Shown one piece after another: positions 17,029-26,952 of a stretch of 54,885 nucleotides of DNA. Location of the stretch: assembly GCA_045643465.1 (NCBI GenBank), contig JAZUKV010000011.1, positions 1 to 54,885 on the forward strand. Direction: 5' to 3'. Made by a program: the position numbers and the translations under genes. How positions within the stretch are numbered: position 1 is the first letter of the stretch; each line of letters begins with the position of its first letter. A model generated the notes under the pieces. The model was not told the DNA's origin. It made no database searches and saw only the letters and a program-made list of their open reading frames with translations. Source of the DNA: CAG-492 sp045643465 (GTDB lineage: Bacteria; Bacillota; Clostridia; TANB77; CAG-508).

Positions 17029-17057
17029 TTGAAATAGAAAATATTTAGTGCTATAAT
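17029..17057 (+). promoter_or_regulatory. Sigma-A promoter for the J-domain gene
   Basis: TTGAAA (17029-17034), 17-bp spacer, TATAAT (17052-17057). No CIRCE heat-shock operator was seen nearby. Confidence 0.8.
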
Positions 17058-17093
17058 TCGGAATAGATAACAGATAGGAAGGATGTCAAATTC

Positions 17094-18005
17094 ATGGTTT
17101 TTAAGAATTATTACAAGCTATTAGAGCTGGAAAACAACATAAAATCAACGCAAACAGAGATTAAAACAGCATATAGAGAACAAGCTAAAAAATATCACCC
17201 AGATGTAAACATACAAAATAAAGCAGCAGAGGAAAGATTTAAAGATATAAGTGAAGGCTATAGAATTTTATCAGATCCAATTCAAAAAAAGAAATATGAT
17301 AAATCTTGGAATAGTTATGTTGGCAAAAAATTAATTAAAGAGCAATCAATAAACAAAGAAGTGCAAACAAATGATATAGTTAATATGTTTTTTGGCAACA
17401 ACATTCAAAAAAAATCAAAAAACATACCACTTCCTATAAAAGGATTAAATATTGAAACAAAAATTTCAATTTCAATAAAAGAAGCATTTGATGGAACAGT
17501 TAAAAATATAGGTATAAAATCCTTAGATGAAAAAGAAAAAAATATTAAAGTAAAAATTCCAGCAGGAATAAAAAGTGGAGATAAAGTAAGAGTTAAAGGG
17601 AAAGGTAAGCCAGGTCAAAATGGCGGAAGTCCTGGAGATTTAATTATTGAAATAAATATTGAAAATACGAATATACATAAGCTAGTAAATAATGATATAT
17701 ATGTTAATGTATATTTAACACCATGGGATGCAGCATTAGGAACAAAAGTTTTAGTTGATGGAATAGATGAGCAAGTTTCAATTATAATACCAAAAGGAAC
17801 TCAATCAGGAGATAAATTATCAATACAAAATAAAGGGTATTATAAAAAAGTAATACAAGAAAATGAAACAAAAGAGCGAGGAAATCTAATTGTTAAAACA
17901 AAAGTTAGTATTCCTAAAAAGCTTTCAAGCGAAGAAAAAAAGCTATTTATGGAATTAAGAGAAATATCAAAATTTGATCCAAAAAATAAAATAATAATAA
18001 ATTAA
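17094..18005 (+). CDS. J-domain co-chaperone lacking a zinc finger (CbpA-like)
   Basis: A 303-residue protein. The J domain (residues 3-70) has the HPD motif in AKKYHPDVNIQNKAAEERFKDI. A short linker leads straight to two DnaJ C-terminal beta domains (SISIKEAFDGTVKNIG, VKIPAGIKSGDKVRVKGKG, DIYVNVYLTPWDAALGTKV). The four-repeat zinc finger of DnaJ is absent, so it is a CbpA/type II J-protein that stimulates DnaK. Single-gene unit under its own promoter. Confidence 0.92.
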   Translation: MVFKNYYKLLELENNIKSTQTEIKTAYREQAKKYHPDVNIQNKAAEERFKDISEGYRILSDPIQKKKYDKSWNSYVGKKLIKEQSINKEVQTNDIVNMFFGNNIQKKSKNIPLPIKGLNIETKISISIKEAFDGTVKNIGIKSLDEKEKNIKVKIPAGIKSGDKVRVKGKGKPGQNGGSPGDLIIEINIENTNIHKLVNNDIYVNVYLTPWDAALGTKVLVDGIDEQVSIIIPKGTQSGDKLSIQNKGYYKKVIQENETKERGNLIVKTKVSIPKKLSSEEKKLFMELREISKFDPKNKIIIN

Positions 18006-18037
18006 TAATGAACAAGTAGACATAAGAAACGAAAAGG

Positions 18038-18066
18038 TTGACAATAAAACATAAAAATGGTATAAT
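18038..18066 (+). promoter_or_regulatory. Consensus sigma-A promoter for the virD4 operon
   Basis: TTGACA (18038-18043), 17-bp spacer, TATAAT (18061-18066): a perfect match. It probably drives 18130 through virD4. Confidence 0.88.
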
Positions 18067-18129
18067 TGTCAATGTATATTATTCGAAAGATAAACTATGA
18101 GAGTTCATAGGAAAGGGGTGTATTATTGT

Positions 18130-18642
18130 ATGGAATATTTACAAGGAAAACATTTTAGCATATATGATCCAAAAAATATAAATACGGTAATTTACGAAAT
18201 TAATAAAACAGATAAATCAAAAAATAAGAATCTTCCAAAATTCACAGTAGAAAGATTAGATTCAATAAAAGAAATAAGAGATGAAGAAATTAAAAGAACA
18301 TATTTTGTTGACATACCAAAAAAATCAGGAAATCAACTTTTATTTTTATCATTTGAAGAAAATAAGATAACTGTAAATCAAGGGGTTTTAAAAAACGATG
18401 AAGTAAAATTTGTAAAGAAACCGATAGGAATGAAATTTGATACTATTTATAAAGATTCTGGAGAGGAATATTATAAAGAATTTAATTGTACACCAAATAT
18501 GAAAAGACCAATATCTATTATAGATCCAGAAACAGGAGAAGAAGTTAAACCTGTTATGTATTTTGATAGTAAAACGAATGAACTTAAAGGAAAGTGTAAA
18601 TTGCAACCAAATAAAACTTATTTAGCATTTCAATTAAAATAA
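18130..18642 (+). CDS. Unknown protein, first gene of the virD4 operon
   Basis: A 170-residue soluble protein beginning MEYLQGKHFSIYDPKNIN. No signal peptide or membrane segment. The C-terminal part SIIDPETGEEVKPVMYFDSK and LQPNKTYLAFQLK looks beta-rich. I do not recognise the family. The start at 18130 is chosen because AGGAAAGGGGTG lies before it; an ATG at 18097 has no RBS. Being cotranscribed with the coupling protein, it may be an accessory or substrate-adaptor protein; that is inference. Confidence 0.75.
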   Translation: MEYLQGKHFSIYDPKNINTVIYEINKTDKSKNKNLPKFTVERLDSIKEIRDEEIKRTYFVDIPKKSGNQLLFLSFEENKITVNQGVLKNDEVKFVKKPIGMKFDTIYKDSGEEYYKEFNCTPNMKRPISIIDPETGEEVKPVMYFDSKTNELKGKCKLQPNKTYLAFQLK

Positions 18643-18703
18643 AAAGCAAGTATATATTATTCGGTTCCAAAAGAAAACTTAAACATAAGGAGGAATTTAT
18701 AAG

Positions 18704-18994
18704 ATGGGAAATACTGTTAATACAAATCCATCATCAGAGCGTGAATGGCCAACTTTACAATTTGTGACATTTGGTCCAGAAAGAATTAAGGATGCGAGAA
18801 AATTAAAAAAAGCTGAAAAAAGTTATACTCCAAAGATTACTGAGCTTGGTAACACAGTAATAACAAAAGATACGTATGAAAGATATTCTGCTGATACTAA
18901 GAAAAGCTTTAAACATAAAGTAAGCTCAGAAGGAGTAATAGAAAAATTAAAAAGACTATTCGAGAGAAAATACGCATCTAAAGAAGGAAGATAG
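18704..18994 (+). CDS. Small basic protein of the virD4 operon
   Basis: A 96-residue lysine/arginine-rich protein (KDARKLKKAEKSYTPKI, IEKLKRLFERKYASKEGR) with no signal or membrane segment. RBS AAGGAGG. Family unknown. It is placed between an unknown gene and virD4, 34 bp before virD4. Confidence 0.75.
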   Translation: MGNTVNTNPSSEREWPTLQFVTFGPERIKDARKLKKAEKSYTPKITELGNTVITKDTYERYSADTKKSFKHKVSSEGVIEKLKRLFERKYASKEGR

Positions 18995-19028
18995 ATAATT
19001 TATATACAAATGAGAAGGTGAAATTATT

Positions 19029-21063
19029 ATGGGCAAATTTCTAACGGAAAAAAAGAAAAGAAAAATATTAGTTTATTTAATACTATGGCTTTTATTGGCC
19101 ATAGTATTAATTGTGCCATTTTCAGTTGCAATTCAAGATTCTACTTATAATGGAAATGCAGATTTAGATACTTTTGCATCAATAATATTAAATTATATAT
19201 GCAGTTTTAAAGTAAGGGTAAAAGCATTTGAAGAAGCATATAAAGCAAGTACAATTACAGCATTAGAGTATTATTCATTCTTTTATGCAGCAGCAATGCT
19301 AGTATTAATTTTAAAAAGCAAAAGCCATGAAGATTATCATGACATAGAGCATGGTTCAAGTGATTGGAGCGAAGGCGGAGAGCAGTATAAAGTATTAAGT
19401 AAAAAAGAAGGAATTATACTTGCTGAAAAGAATTACTTACCAGTAGATAAAAAAGGTAACGTAAATGTATTGATAGTAGGACGGATCAGGTGCTGGTAAA
19501 TCTGCATCATATTCAAAACCAAATGCATATCAAAAATTAGGTTCATATGTTTTTACAGATCCAAAAGGTGAACTATATGATGATACAGCAGGATATTTAC
19601 AAAGAAACGATTATAAAATCAAAGTATTAAATTTAGTAAATCCAAAAAATAGTGATGGATACAATCCATTAGCACATATAAAAAGTGACATCGACGTAGA
19701 TGTTATTGCAAATACAATAATAAAAGGACAGAGCAAAGCAGGAGCAGCAGATCCTTTCTGGGATGATACAGCAGAAATGTTATTAAAAGCGTTAATATAT
19801 TATTTAATAGCAACAAGACCACCAGAAGAGCAAAACTTAGCAAGTTGTGCGGAAATGGTCAGAGCAGCCGCTGCAGATAGTAATGGTAGCAATTTATTAA
19901 AAGATATGATGAGCGTTTTACCAATGGATCACCCTGCAAGAACATATTACAAAAACGTTGAAGTTGCATCAGAAAAAACATTTAGTTCAATTTTAGTAAG
20001 CGTACAAGCAAAGCTTGGTAAATTTGATTCTAAAGATATTGCAGAAGTAACTTCAACAGATACAATAAATTTCGAACAAATAGGAACAGAAAAAACAGCT
20101 GTATACGTAATTTCATCAGATACACATACAGCATATGACTTTTTATTAACAATATTTTTCTCACAAATGATACAACAATTATATGATTTAGCAGATAATT
20201 CAGGAGGAAAATTAAAAGTTCCTACATACTTCATACTTGATGAGTTTGCAAATATTGGTCAGATACCAGATTTTGATAAGAAAATTTCAACATCAAGAAG
20301 TAGAAAAATTTCATTCAGCGTTATTTTACAAAACTTAGACCAATTAGAGGCAATATATGATAAAGCATATGAAACAATTATGGGTAACTGTGATACTCAC
20401 TTATTTTTAGGAAGTAACTCAACAAAAACAGTTGAATATTTTTCTAAAGCATTAGGTGAAAAAACAATTTCAAGAAAAAGTACATCAAAAAGTAAAGATA
20501 AAAGTGGTCATAAGACAGGGACAAGTGATTCTGAGCAAATAATGGGAAGAGCTCTTATGACACCAGACGAATTAAGAAGAATGAGTATGGACTATTGTAT
20601 AATTTATGAAAAGGGATTAAAACCAGTTAAAGCTAAAAAGTTCTTCTATTTCCAATCAAATATGATTAAAGAATTTGAAAAATTCAAATTAGATCATAAC
20701 GATTTTGATGCAGGAAACAGAGGAGTATGGAGAAAATTCAATCCATATAATCCAGACCAAGGTTTAAATGATGAGCCAGAAAAAGATTTGAAAATAGATT
20801 CACTAGATGATTTATTTGGAGATGAAGATACATCAGATATACCAAAAGAAACCAAAAAAGCAGATACTATAAAACAACAAGGAATCGATGACTTATTGGA
20901 TGATGATAGTAATAATGGAGTAATGTCTGATAGTGATTTCAATGAGTTATTTGAAGATTATGATGAAGACTCAAAAGCAGTTGATGAAAACGAAATATTA
21001 GATATTCAGAAAGAGCTAGAAGCAAAATTTGATGAATTATTTGGCTCTTCAAATGATGATTAA
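19029..21063 (+). CDS. VirD4/TraG-family type IV coupling protein, needs +1 frameshift at CGG
   Basis: Two membrane segments (about residues 14-36 and 78-97) precede the motor domain. In the first frame the product would stop at 156 residues. Skipping the C of the in-frame CGG at 19482 joins VLIVG to GSGAGKS, giving a perfect Walker A GGSGAGKS, and yields a 677-residue protein. Later motifs include KPNA and FTDPKGELYDDT, the Walker B-type YFILDEFANIGQIPDF and STSRSRKISFSVILQNLDQL, all typical of VirD4. The C-terminus is an acidic Asp/Glu-rich tail, perhaps for partner binding. Coupling proteins are hexameric ATPases that feed substrates to the secretion channel. With the acidic tail intact and every motif preserved past the break, decay is unlikely. 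Confidence 0.9.
19482..19485 (+). other. In-frame CGG: apparent +1 frameshift site in virD4
   Basis: Codons run GTA GGA CGG ATC AGG TGC TGG TAA in the upstream frame. Dropping the C gives GTA GGA GGA TCA GGT GCT GGT AAA, the Walker A motif. The upstream-frame stop is five codons after the CGG (codon 152). Confidence 0.85.
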
Positions 21064-21085
21064 AAAATAGTTTTAATAAAAAAAT

Positions 21086-21122
21086 AAAACAGATAAAACA
21101 ATTTGGTTTTATCTGTTTTTTT
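21086..21122 (+). terminator. Rho-independent terminator after virD4
   Basis: AAAACAGATAAAAC (21086-21099) pairs with GTTTTATCTGTTTT (21106-21119), continuing into a T-run. Confidence 0.88.
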
Positions 21123-21205
21123 ACTTGTTAAAAAAAAAAAATTGTGATAGTATTCATTCCAGAAGATATACAAATGTTTCAATTAATGTAAATGCGGAGG
21201 AAAAA

Positions 21206-22927
21206 ATGAGTACTAACTTATCAAGAGAAAAACGTGAAAAAATACTAGAGAATATACAAAAAATGAGATTAAAATTGCAAGATGATACAGAGCTATTAGT
21301 AACATTAAACGAAATAGAGACAAGATTAAAACGCAAAAAATATGGACTAGTATGGGAAGAGCATGAAGAAAAAATAGACAAAGAAATCGAAAATAAAATA
21401 CCAGTTTTTGAAGAAAATAAAGAGCTAGAAATTGTTAAGAATGATGAACTACCAACAAATTTTATTTTAGAGGGTGACAATTCACATAGTCTATATTTAT
21501 TGGAAAAAACACATAAAAGTAAAGTAGATTTAATAATAATAGATCCCCCATATAATAGAGGGTTAAATGATTTTATATATGATGACAATTTTATAGATAA
21601 TTCAGATTCATTCAAACATAGTAAATGGATATCATTTATGAATAAAAGATTAATATTAGCAAAAAAATTGCTAAAAGATAACGGTGTAATTTTTATTAAT
21701 ATAGATGATAACGAATTTGCACAATTAAAATTATTATGTGATGAAATTTTTGGAGAGGATAATTTTATTACATGTTTTCCATGGCATAATAGAACTTCTA
21801 TTCAGAATGATACAGATATAAGTATAAATCATGAATATATAATTGCATATGCCAAAAAAAGAAGAATTACGAATAGAAGATTAAAAGCGTCAAATAAAGA
21901 AACTTGGTATAACACAAACGATTTTGTTATACAACCAAAAGAAACTGATTCTAGTAAATATTCAAACCCAGATAATGATCCAAGAGGAATATGGAAAGCA
22001 GATCCTTTTGACGCACCAAATATTAGACCAAATTTAACATATGAAATTATAAATCCAATAACAGGGGTGACATATTTACCACCAAAAGGAAGATGTTGGA
22101 GAACGGAGCCTGAAAAATATCAAAAGTTACTGGAAGATCATAGAATAGTTTTTGGAAAAAATGGAAATTCAAAGCCACAGTTAAAAGTATTTTATGAAGA
22201 AGTAAAAATGAAAGGTGAAATACGTAATAGTTGGTTAGACAGTGATATATATGACACATCAACAAACGGAAAAAAGGAGCTATTATCAATATTACCAGAC
22301 AAAAAGATTTTCAACACACCAAAACCAGTAACATTATATAAAGAAATTATAAAGATGGCTATTTCTCCAAAAGTAGAACATCCAGTAATATTAGATTTCT
22401 TTGCTGGTTCAGGAACATTAGGGCAGGCAGTGCTAGAAGAATTTAATGGTAAAAAAGCACAATTTATTTTATGCAATAGTAATGAAAATAATATATGTAA
22501 AGAAATTACATATGAAAGAATTAAAAGAATAATAAATGGATATCAAAATTCAAAAGGATACGCAGTTAACGGAATAGAAAGTAATTTAAAATATTATACA
22601 ATAAAATATATAGATAAAAATAATAATGAAGATAATAATTATTATATAGAAAATGAACTATCAAAATTTACTAAAGAATTAGTTCAATTAGAATATGGAA
22701 TAAATATTGAAACACAAGAAGAAATACAAATGTTATTTTCAGATCAAGAAGTGGATGATTTTACAGAGAATATAGATTTAGTGAATAAATGCAAAATAAT
22801 ATTTTTAGATGAGAAAGCTTTAGTTACAGAAGAACAGTTGGGGCTATTCCAAAAAAATAATATAAAAATTTGCTATATTCCTAATTATTATTTTGAAAGC
22901 GAAATAATGGAGGTTGAACAATGGTAG
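21206..22927 (+). CDS. Type III restriction-modification methyltransferase (Mod)
   Basis: A 573-residue DNA methyltransferase of the beta class. DPPYNRG (residues 113-119) is the catalytic motif IV, and DFFAGSGTLGQAV near residue 398 is the S-adenosylmethionine-binding motif I, in the order expected for N6-adenine beta enzymes. The target-recognition part lies between them. The start is at 21206 after GCGGAGG; an upstream TTG is less likely. Its end overlaps the next gene by 7 bp. It modifies the host recognition site and is needed for cleavage by the Res partner. It is a cargo-like insertion between secretion genes. Confidence 0.93.
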   Translation: MSTNLSREKREKILENIQKMRLKLQDDTELLVTLNEIETRLKRKKYGLVWEEHEEKIDKEIENKIPVFEENKELEIVKNDELPTNFILEGDNSHSLYLLEKTHKSKVDLIIIDPPYNRGLNDFIYDDNFIDNSDSFKHSKWISFMNKRLILAKKLLKDNGVIFINIDDNEFAQLKLLCDEIFGEDNFITCFPWHNRTSIQNDTDISINHEYIIAYAKKRRITNRRLKASNKETWYNTNDFVIQPKETDSSKYSNPDNDPRGIWKADPFDAPNIRPNLTYEIINPITGVTYLPPKGRCWRTEPEKYQKLLEDHRIVFGKNGNSKPQLKVFYEEVKMKGEIRNSWLDSDIYDTSTNGKKELLSILPDKKIFNTPKPVTLYKEIIKMAISPKVEHPVILDFFAGSGTLGQAVLEEFNGKKAQFILCNSNENNICKEITYERIKRIINGYQNSKGYAVNGIESNLKYYTIKYIDKNNNEDNNYYIENELSKFTKELVQLEYGINIETQEEIQMLFSDQEVDDFTENIDLVNKCKIIFLDEKALVTEEQLGLFQKNNIKICYIPNYYFESEIMEVEQW

Positions 22928-25116
22928 GAATAAATTTAAAAGAATTTCAAGAAAAATGTGTAGAGGATTTATTAGATCAAACAGTATTTGGAGAGAAAAA
23001 GGAAATTTTAATTCAAGCACCTACGGGAAGTGGAAAAACTATAATTTTATTAGAATATATAGATAGATTTTTATTAGAAAATAAAAATTTTGTATTTGTA
23101 TGGCTAACGCCAGGATCTGGAGAGCTAGAAGAGCAAAGTAAGAGCAAAATGGAACAGTTATTAAAAAACAGAAATACAAAAAGCCTACAAGATGTTTTAA
23201 ATGAAGGATTTGATGCAGAAGATACAGCATTTATTAACTGGGAAAATGTAACTAAAAAAGGAAATACAGCATTAAAAGAGCTAGAAAAAAGTAATTTATA
23301 TGATAGAGTAGAAAATGCCAAAAATGAAGGCTTAAAATTTATTGTAATTGTTGATGAAGAGCATAGAAACAAAACAGAAAAAGCTGAAAATATTACAGAG
23401 CTATTTGAACCAGAGCACATTGTAAGAGTTTCTGCAACAACAAAAAGAAATGATGAAGCATACAATATCAAAATAAACGAAATGGACGTTATAAATTCTG
23501 GACTAATAACAAAATCATTGTATATAAATCAAGGAATTGAGAATGATATATTATTAGAGGATGAAATTGAATATTTGTTAAAACTTGCAATAAATAAAAG
23601 ACGTGAAATTAGAAATTGTTGTACGGAAAATGGAATAAATTATAATCCATTAGTAATAATTCAATTACCAAGTATGAGTGAAGATTTAATAGAGCAAATA
23701 GAACAATTTTTAGAAAAAGAAGGATTTACATATGATAATGGCTTATTAGCAATATGGCTTTCAGATAGAAAAGAAAATATTGATAACATAAGTGAAAATC
23801 AAGCAAAACAGTGTTTTTTAATTATGAAACAAGCAATATCAACAGGTTGGGATTGCCCAAGAGCAAAAGTTTTAGTAAAAATCAGAGAAAATATGCATGA
23901 AGATTTTGAAATACAAACACTAGGAAGAATTCGTAGAATGCCTGAAGCTATTCACTACGGAAACGAGCTATTAGACAATTGCTATTTATATACATTTGAC
24001 GATCAATATACTGAAACTGTAAAACATGAACTTGGAAGACATGCAGCAAATACAAAAAGCTTATTTGTAAGAGATGAATATAGAAGTTTTAAATTACAAA
24101 AAGAAACAAAAAATACAGATGCAGATAACTTTGCACCAAGAGAATCATTTTTTGCAATATATGAATATTTTTGCAAACAGTATGATCTTACAAATCCATC
24201 AGAAAATAAAGAAAAATTAGAAAAATCTGGATATAATTTTAATCAAAATATAACAAACGATATTTTACAAGGAAATGCAGTGGAGCTAAATAAAAAGAAT
24301 TTTATAAATAGTGAAAAAATAAGAATACAAAGTGCAGTAGACACATATAAAAACGGACAAGATTTGCGTCATTCAATAAATGTTATAGCTTCAAAAATTG
24401 GAATGGTATATCAATATTTATCACCAATATTGCAAAGATTATTTTTACAGAATGTAACATTTCCGCAAAAGGTTTTAAATTTAAATAAAAAAGAATTTTA
24501 TGCATTTATAATAAATAATGAAAGAAAATTACAATATGATATTTTAGATGCAGTAATTCAAAAAAGAGAGCAAAAAGTAAAATTACAAACAGAATTTAAA
24601 AAAGTAAGTGAATTTAATTTTCCAGAGCGAATAACAGTAAAATATGATAGAAAAAATTCTTCACTTTGTGAGATGAGCAAAAATGTATACTATAGTTATC
24701 CATCATCAACATTAAAATCACAATCTGAATCAAAATTTGAAAATTACTGTGAACAATCTGAAAAAATAAAGTTTTGGTACAAAAATGGAGAATCATCTGA
24801 TGAATTCTTTTCAATAGTATATCTAGATAAGATGAATAAAGCATGGACATTCTATCCAGATTACATAGTAGGAGACACAGCTGGAAATATTTGGATAATT
24901 GAAACAAAAGGTGGAGAAGATCAATATGGATATTCAAAAAATATTGATATAAAAGTTGAAAATAAATATCAAGCATTAAAAACATATGCAGAAACTCATA
25001 ATTTAAAATGGGGATTTGTAAGAGATATAGATGATTTAATATTTATTTCAAGTGCAAATGAATATGTAGAAGACATGAAAGATTATAGTTGGACAAATAT
25101 TAAATTTGTACTTTAA
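22921..25116 (+). CDS. Type III restriction endonuclease subunit (Res)
   Basis: A 731-residue helicase-nuclease. Walker A is QAPTGSGKT (residues 33-41); VDEEH is the DEAD-box Walker B; VSATT and TLGRIRRMPEA are helicase motifs III and VI. The C-terminal PD-(D/E)xK nuclease has FYPDYIVG and WIIETKGGED. The ATG lies inside the last codons of mod, so the pair is translationally coupled. It cuts unmodified foreign DNA after ATP-driven communication between two sites. A shorter N-terminus than E. coli EcoP15I Res fits other Firmicutes versions. Confidence 0.93.
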   Translation: MVGINLKEFQEKCVEDLLDQTVFGEKKEILIQAPTGSGKTIILLEYIDRFLLENKNFVFVWLTPGSGELEEQSKSKMEQLLKNRNTKSLQDVLNEGFDAEDTAFINWENVTKKGNTALKELEKSNLYDRVENAKNEGLKFIVIVDEEHRNKTEKAENITELFEPEHIVRVSATTKRNDEAYNIKINEMDVINSGLITKSLYINQGIENDILLEDEIEYLLKLAINKRREIRNCCTENGINYNPLVIIQLPSMSEDLIEQIEQFLEKEGFTYDNGLLAIWLSDRKENIDNISENQAKQCFLIMKQAISTGWDCPRAKVLVKIRENMHEDFEIQTLGRIRRMPEAIHYGNELLDNCYLYTFDDQYTETVKHELGRHAANTKSLFVRDEYRSFKLQKETKNTDADNFAPRESFFAIYEYFCKQYDLTNPSENKEKLEKSGYNFNQNITNDILQGNAVELNKKNFINSEKIRIQSAVDTYKNGQDLRHSINVIASKIGMVYQYLSPILQRLFLQNVTFPQKVLNLNKKEFYAFIINNERKLQYDILDAVIQKREQKVKLQTEFKKVSEFNFPERITVKYDRKNSSLCEMSKNVYYSYPSSTLKSQSESKFENYCEQSEKIKFWYKNGESSDEFFSIVYLDKMNKAWTFYPDYIVGDTAGNIWIIETKGGEDQYGYSKNIDIKVENKYQALKTYAETHNLKWGFVRDIDDLIFISSANEYVEDMKDYSWTNIKFVL

Positions 25117-25210
25117 AACTGGAAATAAAAGCCAGAATATTATTCAATAAAAAAAATATAATAATAGTAGTATCCAAAAAATTTAAATATAAAATTGAGG
25201 AGGATCTATT

Positions 25211-25396
25211 ATGAAAATTATTGATAATATAGCTTTAATTTTAGTTATAATAGGTGCTATAAACTGGGGATTAGTTGGTATTTTCGATTTTAACTTAGTA
25301 GATACATTATTTGGTGTAATGTCAGTAGTATCAAGAATTGTTTATACATTAGTAGGAATTTCAGGTTTATGGTCAATAAAATTATTATTTGATTAA
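25211..25396 (+). CDS. DUF378 family small membrane protein
   Basis: A 61-residue protein with two membrane segments. The stretch ALILVIIGAINWGLVGIFDF followed by NLVDTLFG and RIVYTLVGISGL is the DUF378 pattern (compare YuzA). Function unknown. RBS GGAGG. Single-gene unit ended by a strong terminator. Confidence 0.9.
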   Translation: MKIIDNIALILVIIGAINWGLVGIFDFNLVDTLFGVMSVVSRIVYTLVGISGLWSIKLLFD

Positions 25397-25404
25397 TAAT
25401 TATA

Positions 25405-25445
25405 AAGAAGCTTTAAGAGATATAGTTTAAAGCTTCTTAATTTTT
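25405..25445 (+). terminator. Rho-independent terminator
   Basis: AAGAAGCTTTAA (25405-25416) pairs with TTTAAAGCTTCTT (25426-25438); AATTTTT follows. Confidence 0.88.
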
Positions 25446-25500
25446 ATAATTATTACAATTGTATAAAAATTATAAAATAGTAAAAAATTAAAAAGATATC

Positions 25501-25530
25501 TTGACAACAACAAATGAACTAGGATATAAT
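25501..25530 (+). promoter_or_regulatory. Sigma-A promoter for rpsU
   Basis: TTGACA (25501-25506), 18-bp spacer, TATAAT (25525-25530). The leader holds a short hairpin, GTACATA against TATGTAC, near 25539-25556. Confidence 0.85.
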
Positions 25531-25602
25531 GTAAAGCGTACATAAAAGATATGTACATCCCAAGCAAGACTAATTGCAATGCCGGAAGGAGGGGAATATA
25601 CA

Positions 25603-25773
25603 ATGTCAGAGATTAAAGTTAAAAATGGAGATGTAGAGACAGCATTAAAGAACTTTAAAAGACAATGCGCTAGAAATGGAGTATTACAAGAAGTTCGTAA
25701 AAGAGAACACTATGAAAAACCAAGTGTAAGAAGAAAAAAGAAATCAGAGGCTGCAAGAAAGAGAAAATTTTAA
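25603..25773 (+). CDS. rpsU: 30S ribosomal protein S21
   Basis: A 56-residue very basic protein, MSEIKVKNGDVETALKNFKR to RRKKKSEAARKRKF, a clear S21 match. The start at 25603 follows GGAAGGAGGGG; the upstream in-frame ATG at 25579 precedes that RBS and is not used. Its presence inside a secretion locus shows the T4SS genes sit in an ordinary chromosomal neighbourhood. Confidence 0.96.
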   Translation: MSEIKVKNGDVETALKNFKRQCARNGVLQEVRKREHYEKPSVRRKKKSEAARKRKF

Positions 25774-25798
25774 TATAATTTAATAAAAATTTATATTG

Positions 25799-25832
25799 TA
25801 AAGAGGTAAACAGAGATGTTTTGCCTCTTTTT
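25799..25832 (+). terminator. Rho-independent terminator after rpsU
   Basis: AAGAGGTAAA (25801-25810) pairs with TTTTGCCTCTT with one wobble; TTT follows. Confidence 0.8.
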
Positions 25833-26015
25833 GTGCTAGTTTAATAAATTTTTAACAAAAATGCAAACAAATAATGATATATAAAGCATTTAAAATATAA
25901 GAAAACTTAAAATAATACATAAATATACATTTTTTCCAATTGCTTGTTTGCGTAAGAAACTTGCATAAAAACTTTAAAATATATAGATTTATTAAGCAAA
26001 AACGCATAAGAAATG

Positions 26016-26044
26016 TTGACTAAAATAAATAGTTGTAGTACAAT
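26016..26044 (+). promoter_or_regulatory. Sigma-A promoter for the pilin-like genes
   Basis: TTGACT (26016-26021), 17-bp spacer, TACAAT (26039-26044). The 170 bp before it hold only AT-rich sequence. Confidence 0.8.
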
Positions 26045-26100
26045 GAAAATAGTATTGAAAGGTCAATACTTGCCAAATTTTGTAAAGGAGGGTATATAAA

Positions 26101-26481
26101 ATGAAAAAAATATTTAAAACTTTAATTATAGCTTTTATAATTTGCCTTACCTTTATAGGAGGAATAGTTCCAAGTAAAATTTGTATGGCAGCAGGATTAG
26201 ATCCAAACACATTTACAATAGGACAACAAGGGATTGATGACGATGATAAAAAAATTGTAAAAGATTATTCAAATACAATAGCAAATACACTATTCTGGGT
26301 TTCTGTAATAATTGCAGTTATAGCATTAATGGTAGTAGGTATATTATATATCACAACCGGAAGTCTAGAAGGTAAAGCAGAGTATAAGAAAAATTTAATA
26401 CCAATTGTTTTAGGAATTTTTATAATAGCATTTTTATCATCAATAATAACATTTTTTATAAAAATAGGAGAAAGTATTTAA
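26101..26481 (+). CDS. VirB2/TrbC-like pilin candidate 1
   Basis: A 126-residue protein with a signal peptide (ending about KICMAA), then two membrane segments, LFWVSVIIAVIALMVVGILYI and LIPIVLGIFIIAFLSSIITF, joined by a short basic loop (GSLEGKAEYKKN). This hairpin topology is that of VirB2/TrbC major pilins and their Gram-positive counterparts. The same loop sequence pattern recurs in two neighbours. RBS AAAGGAGGG. Confidence 0.85.
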   Translation: MKKIFKTLIIAFIICLTFIGGIVPSKICMAAGLDPNTFTIGQQGIDDDDKKIVKDYSNTIANTLFWVSVIIAVIALMVVGILYITTGSLEGKAEYKKNLIPIVLGIFIIAFLSSIITFFIKIGESI

Positions 26482-26496
26482 CAAGAGGTGAGTTTT

Positions 26497-26886
26497 ATGA
26501 AAATTATAAAAAAAATAAGTATAATTTTAATATTTTTAGCATTAACCTCAATGATATTAAATCCTAAGTCATCAGAAGCAGGGTTATTATCAAATTCGCT
26601 TAATGGTGGAAATACTTTTATAGAAAATGCAAACGATAATGAAATATTCAATACAACAAATGCAGAGCAAGGAATAGGAGATTTATATTATCTTTTATTA
26701 GGAATTTCAATTATAGCAGCTTTTGCAGTTGGATCTGTAATAGGAATACAATTTATAACATCAGGTGTTTCAGGTAAAGCAAAAATAAAAGAAAAATTAA
26801 TTCCATTTGGACTAGGTTTAATAGTAGTATTTGGAGGTTTTGGAATTTGGAAATTAGTATTCGATATACTAAATGGTGCTTTTTAA
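26497..26886 (+). CDS. VirB2-like pilin candidate 2
   Basis: A 129-residue protein with a signal peptide (ending about SSEAG) and the same two-helix layout: LYYLLLGISIIAAFAVGSVIGI, loop GVSGKAKIKEK, then LIPFGLGLIVVFGGFGIWKL. The ATG at 26497 follows GAGGTGAG; the GTG at 26488 is part of that RBS. It is the most diverged of the three copies. Confidence 0.8.
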   Translation: MKIIKKISIILIFLALTSMILNPKSSEAGLLSNSLNGGNTFIENANDNEIFNTTNAEQGIGDLYYLLLGISIIAAFAVGSVIGIQFITSGVSGKAKIKEKLIPFGLGLIVVFGGFGIWKLVFDILNGAF

Positions 26887-26952
26887 ATATAGTTATTAAT
26901 ATTATTTCGTAAGAAATAGATTAAATAAATAAAATATCAAGGAGGTAAAGAT

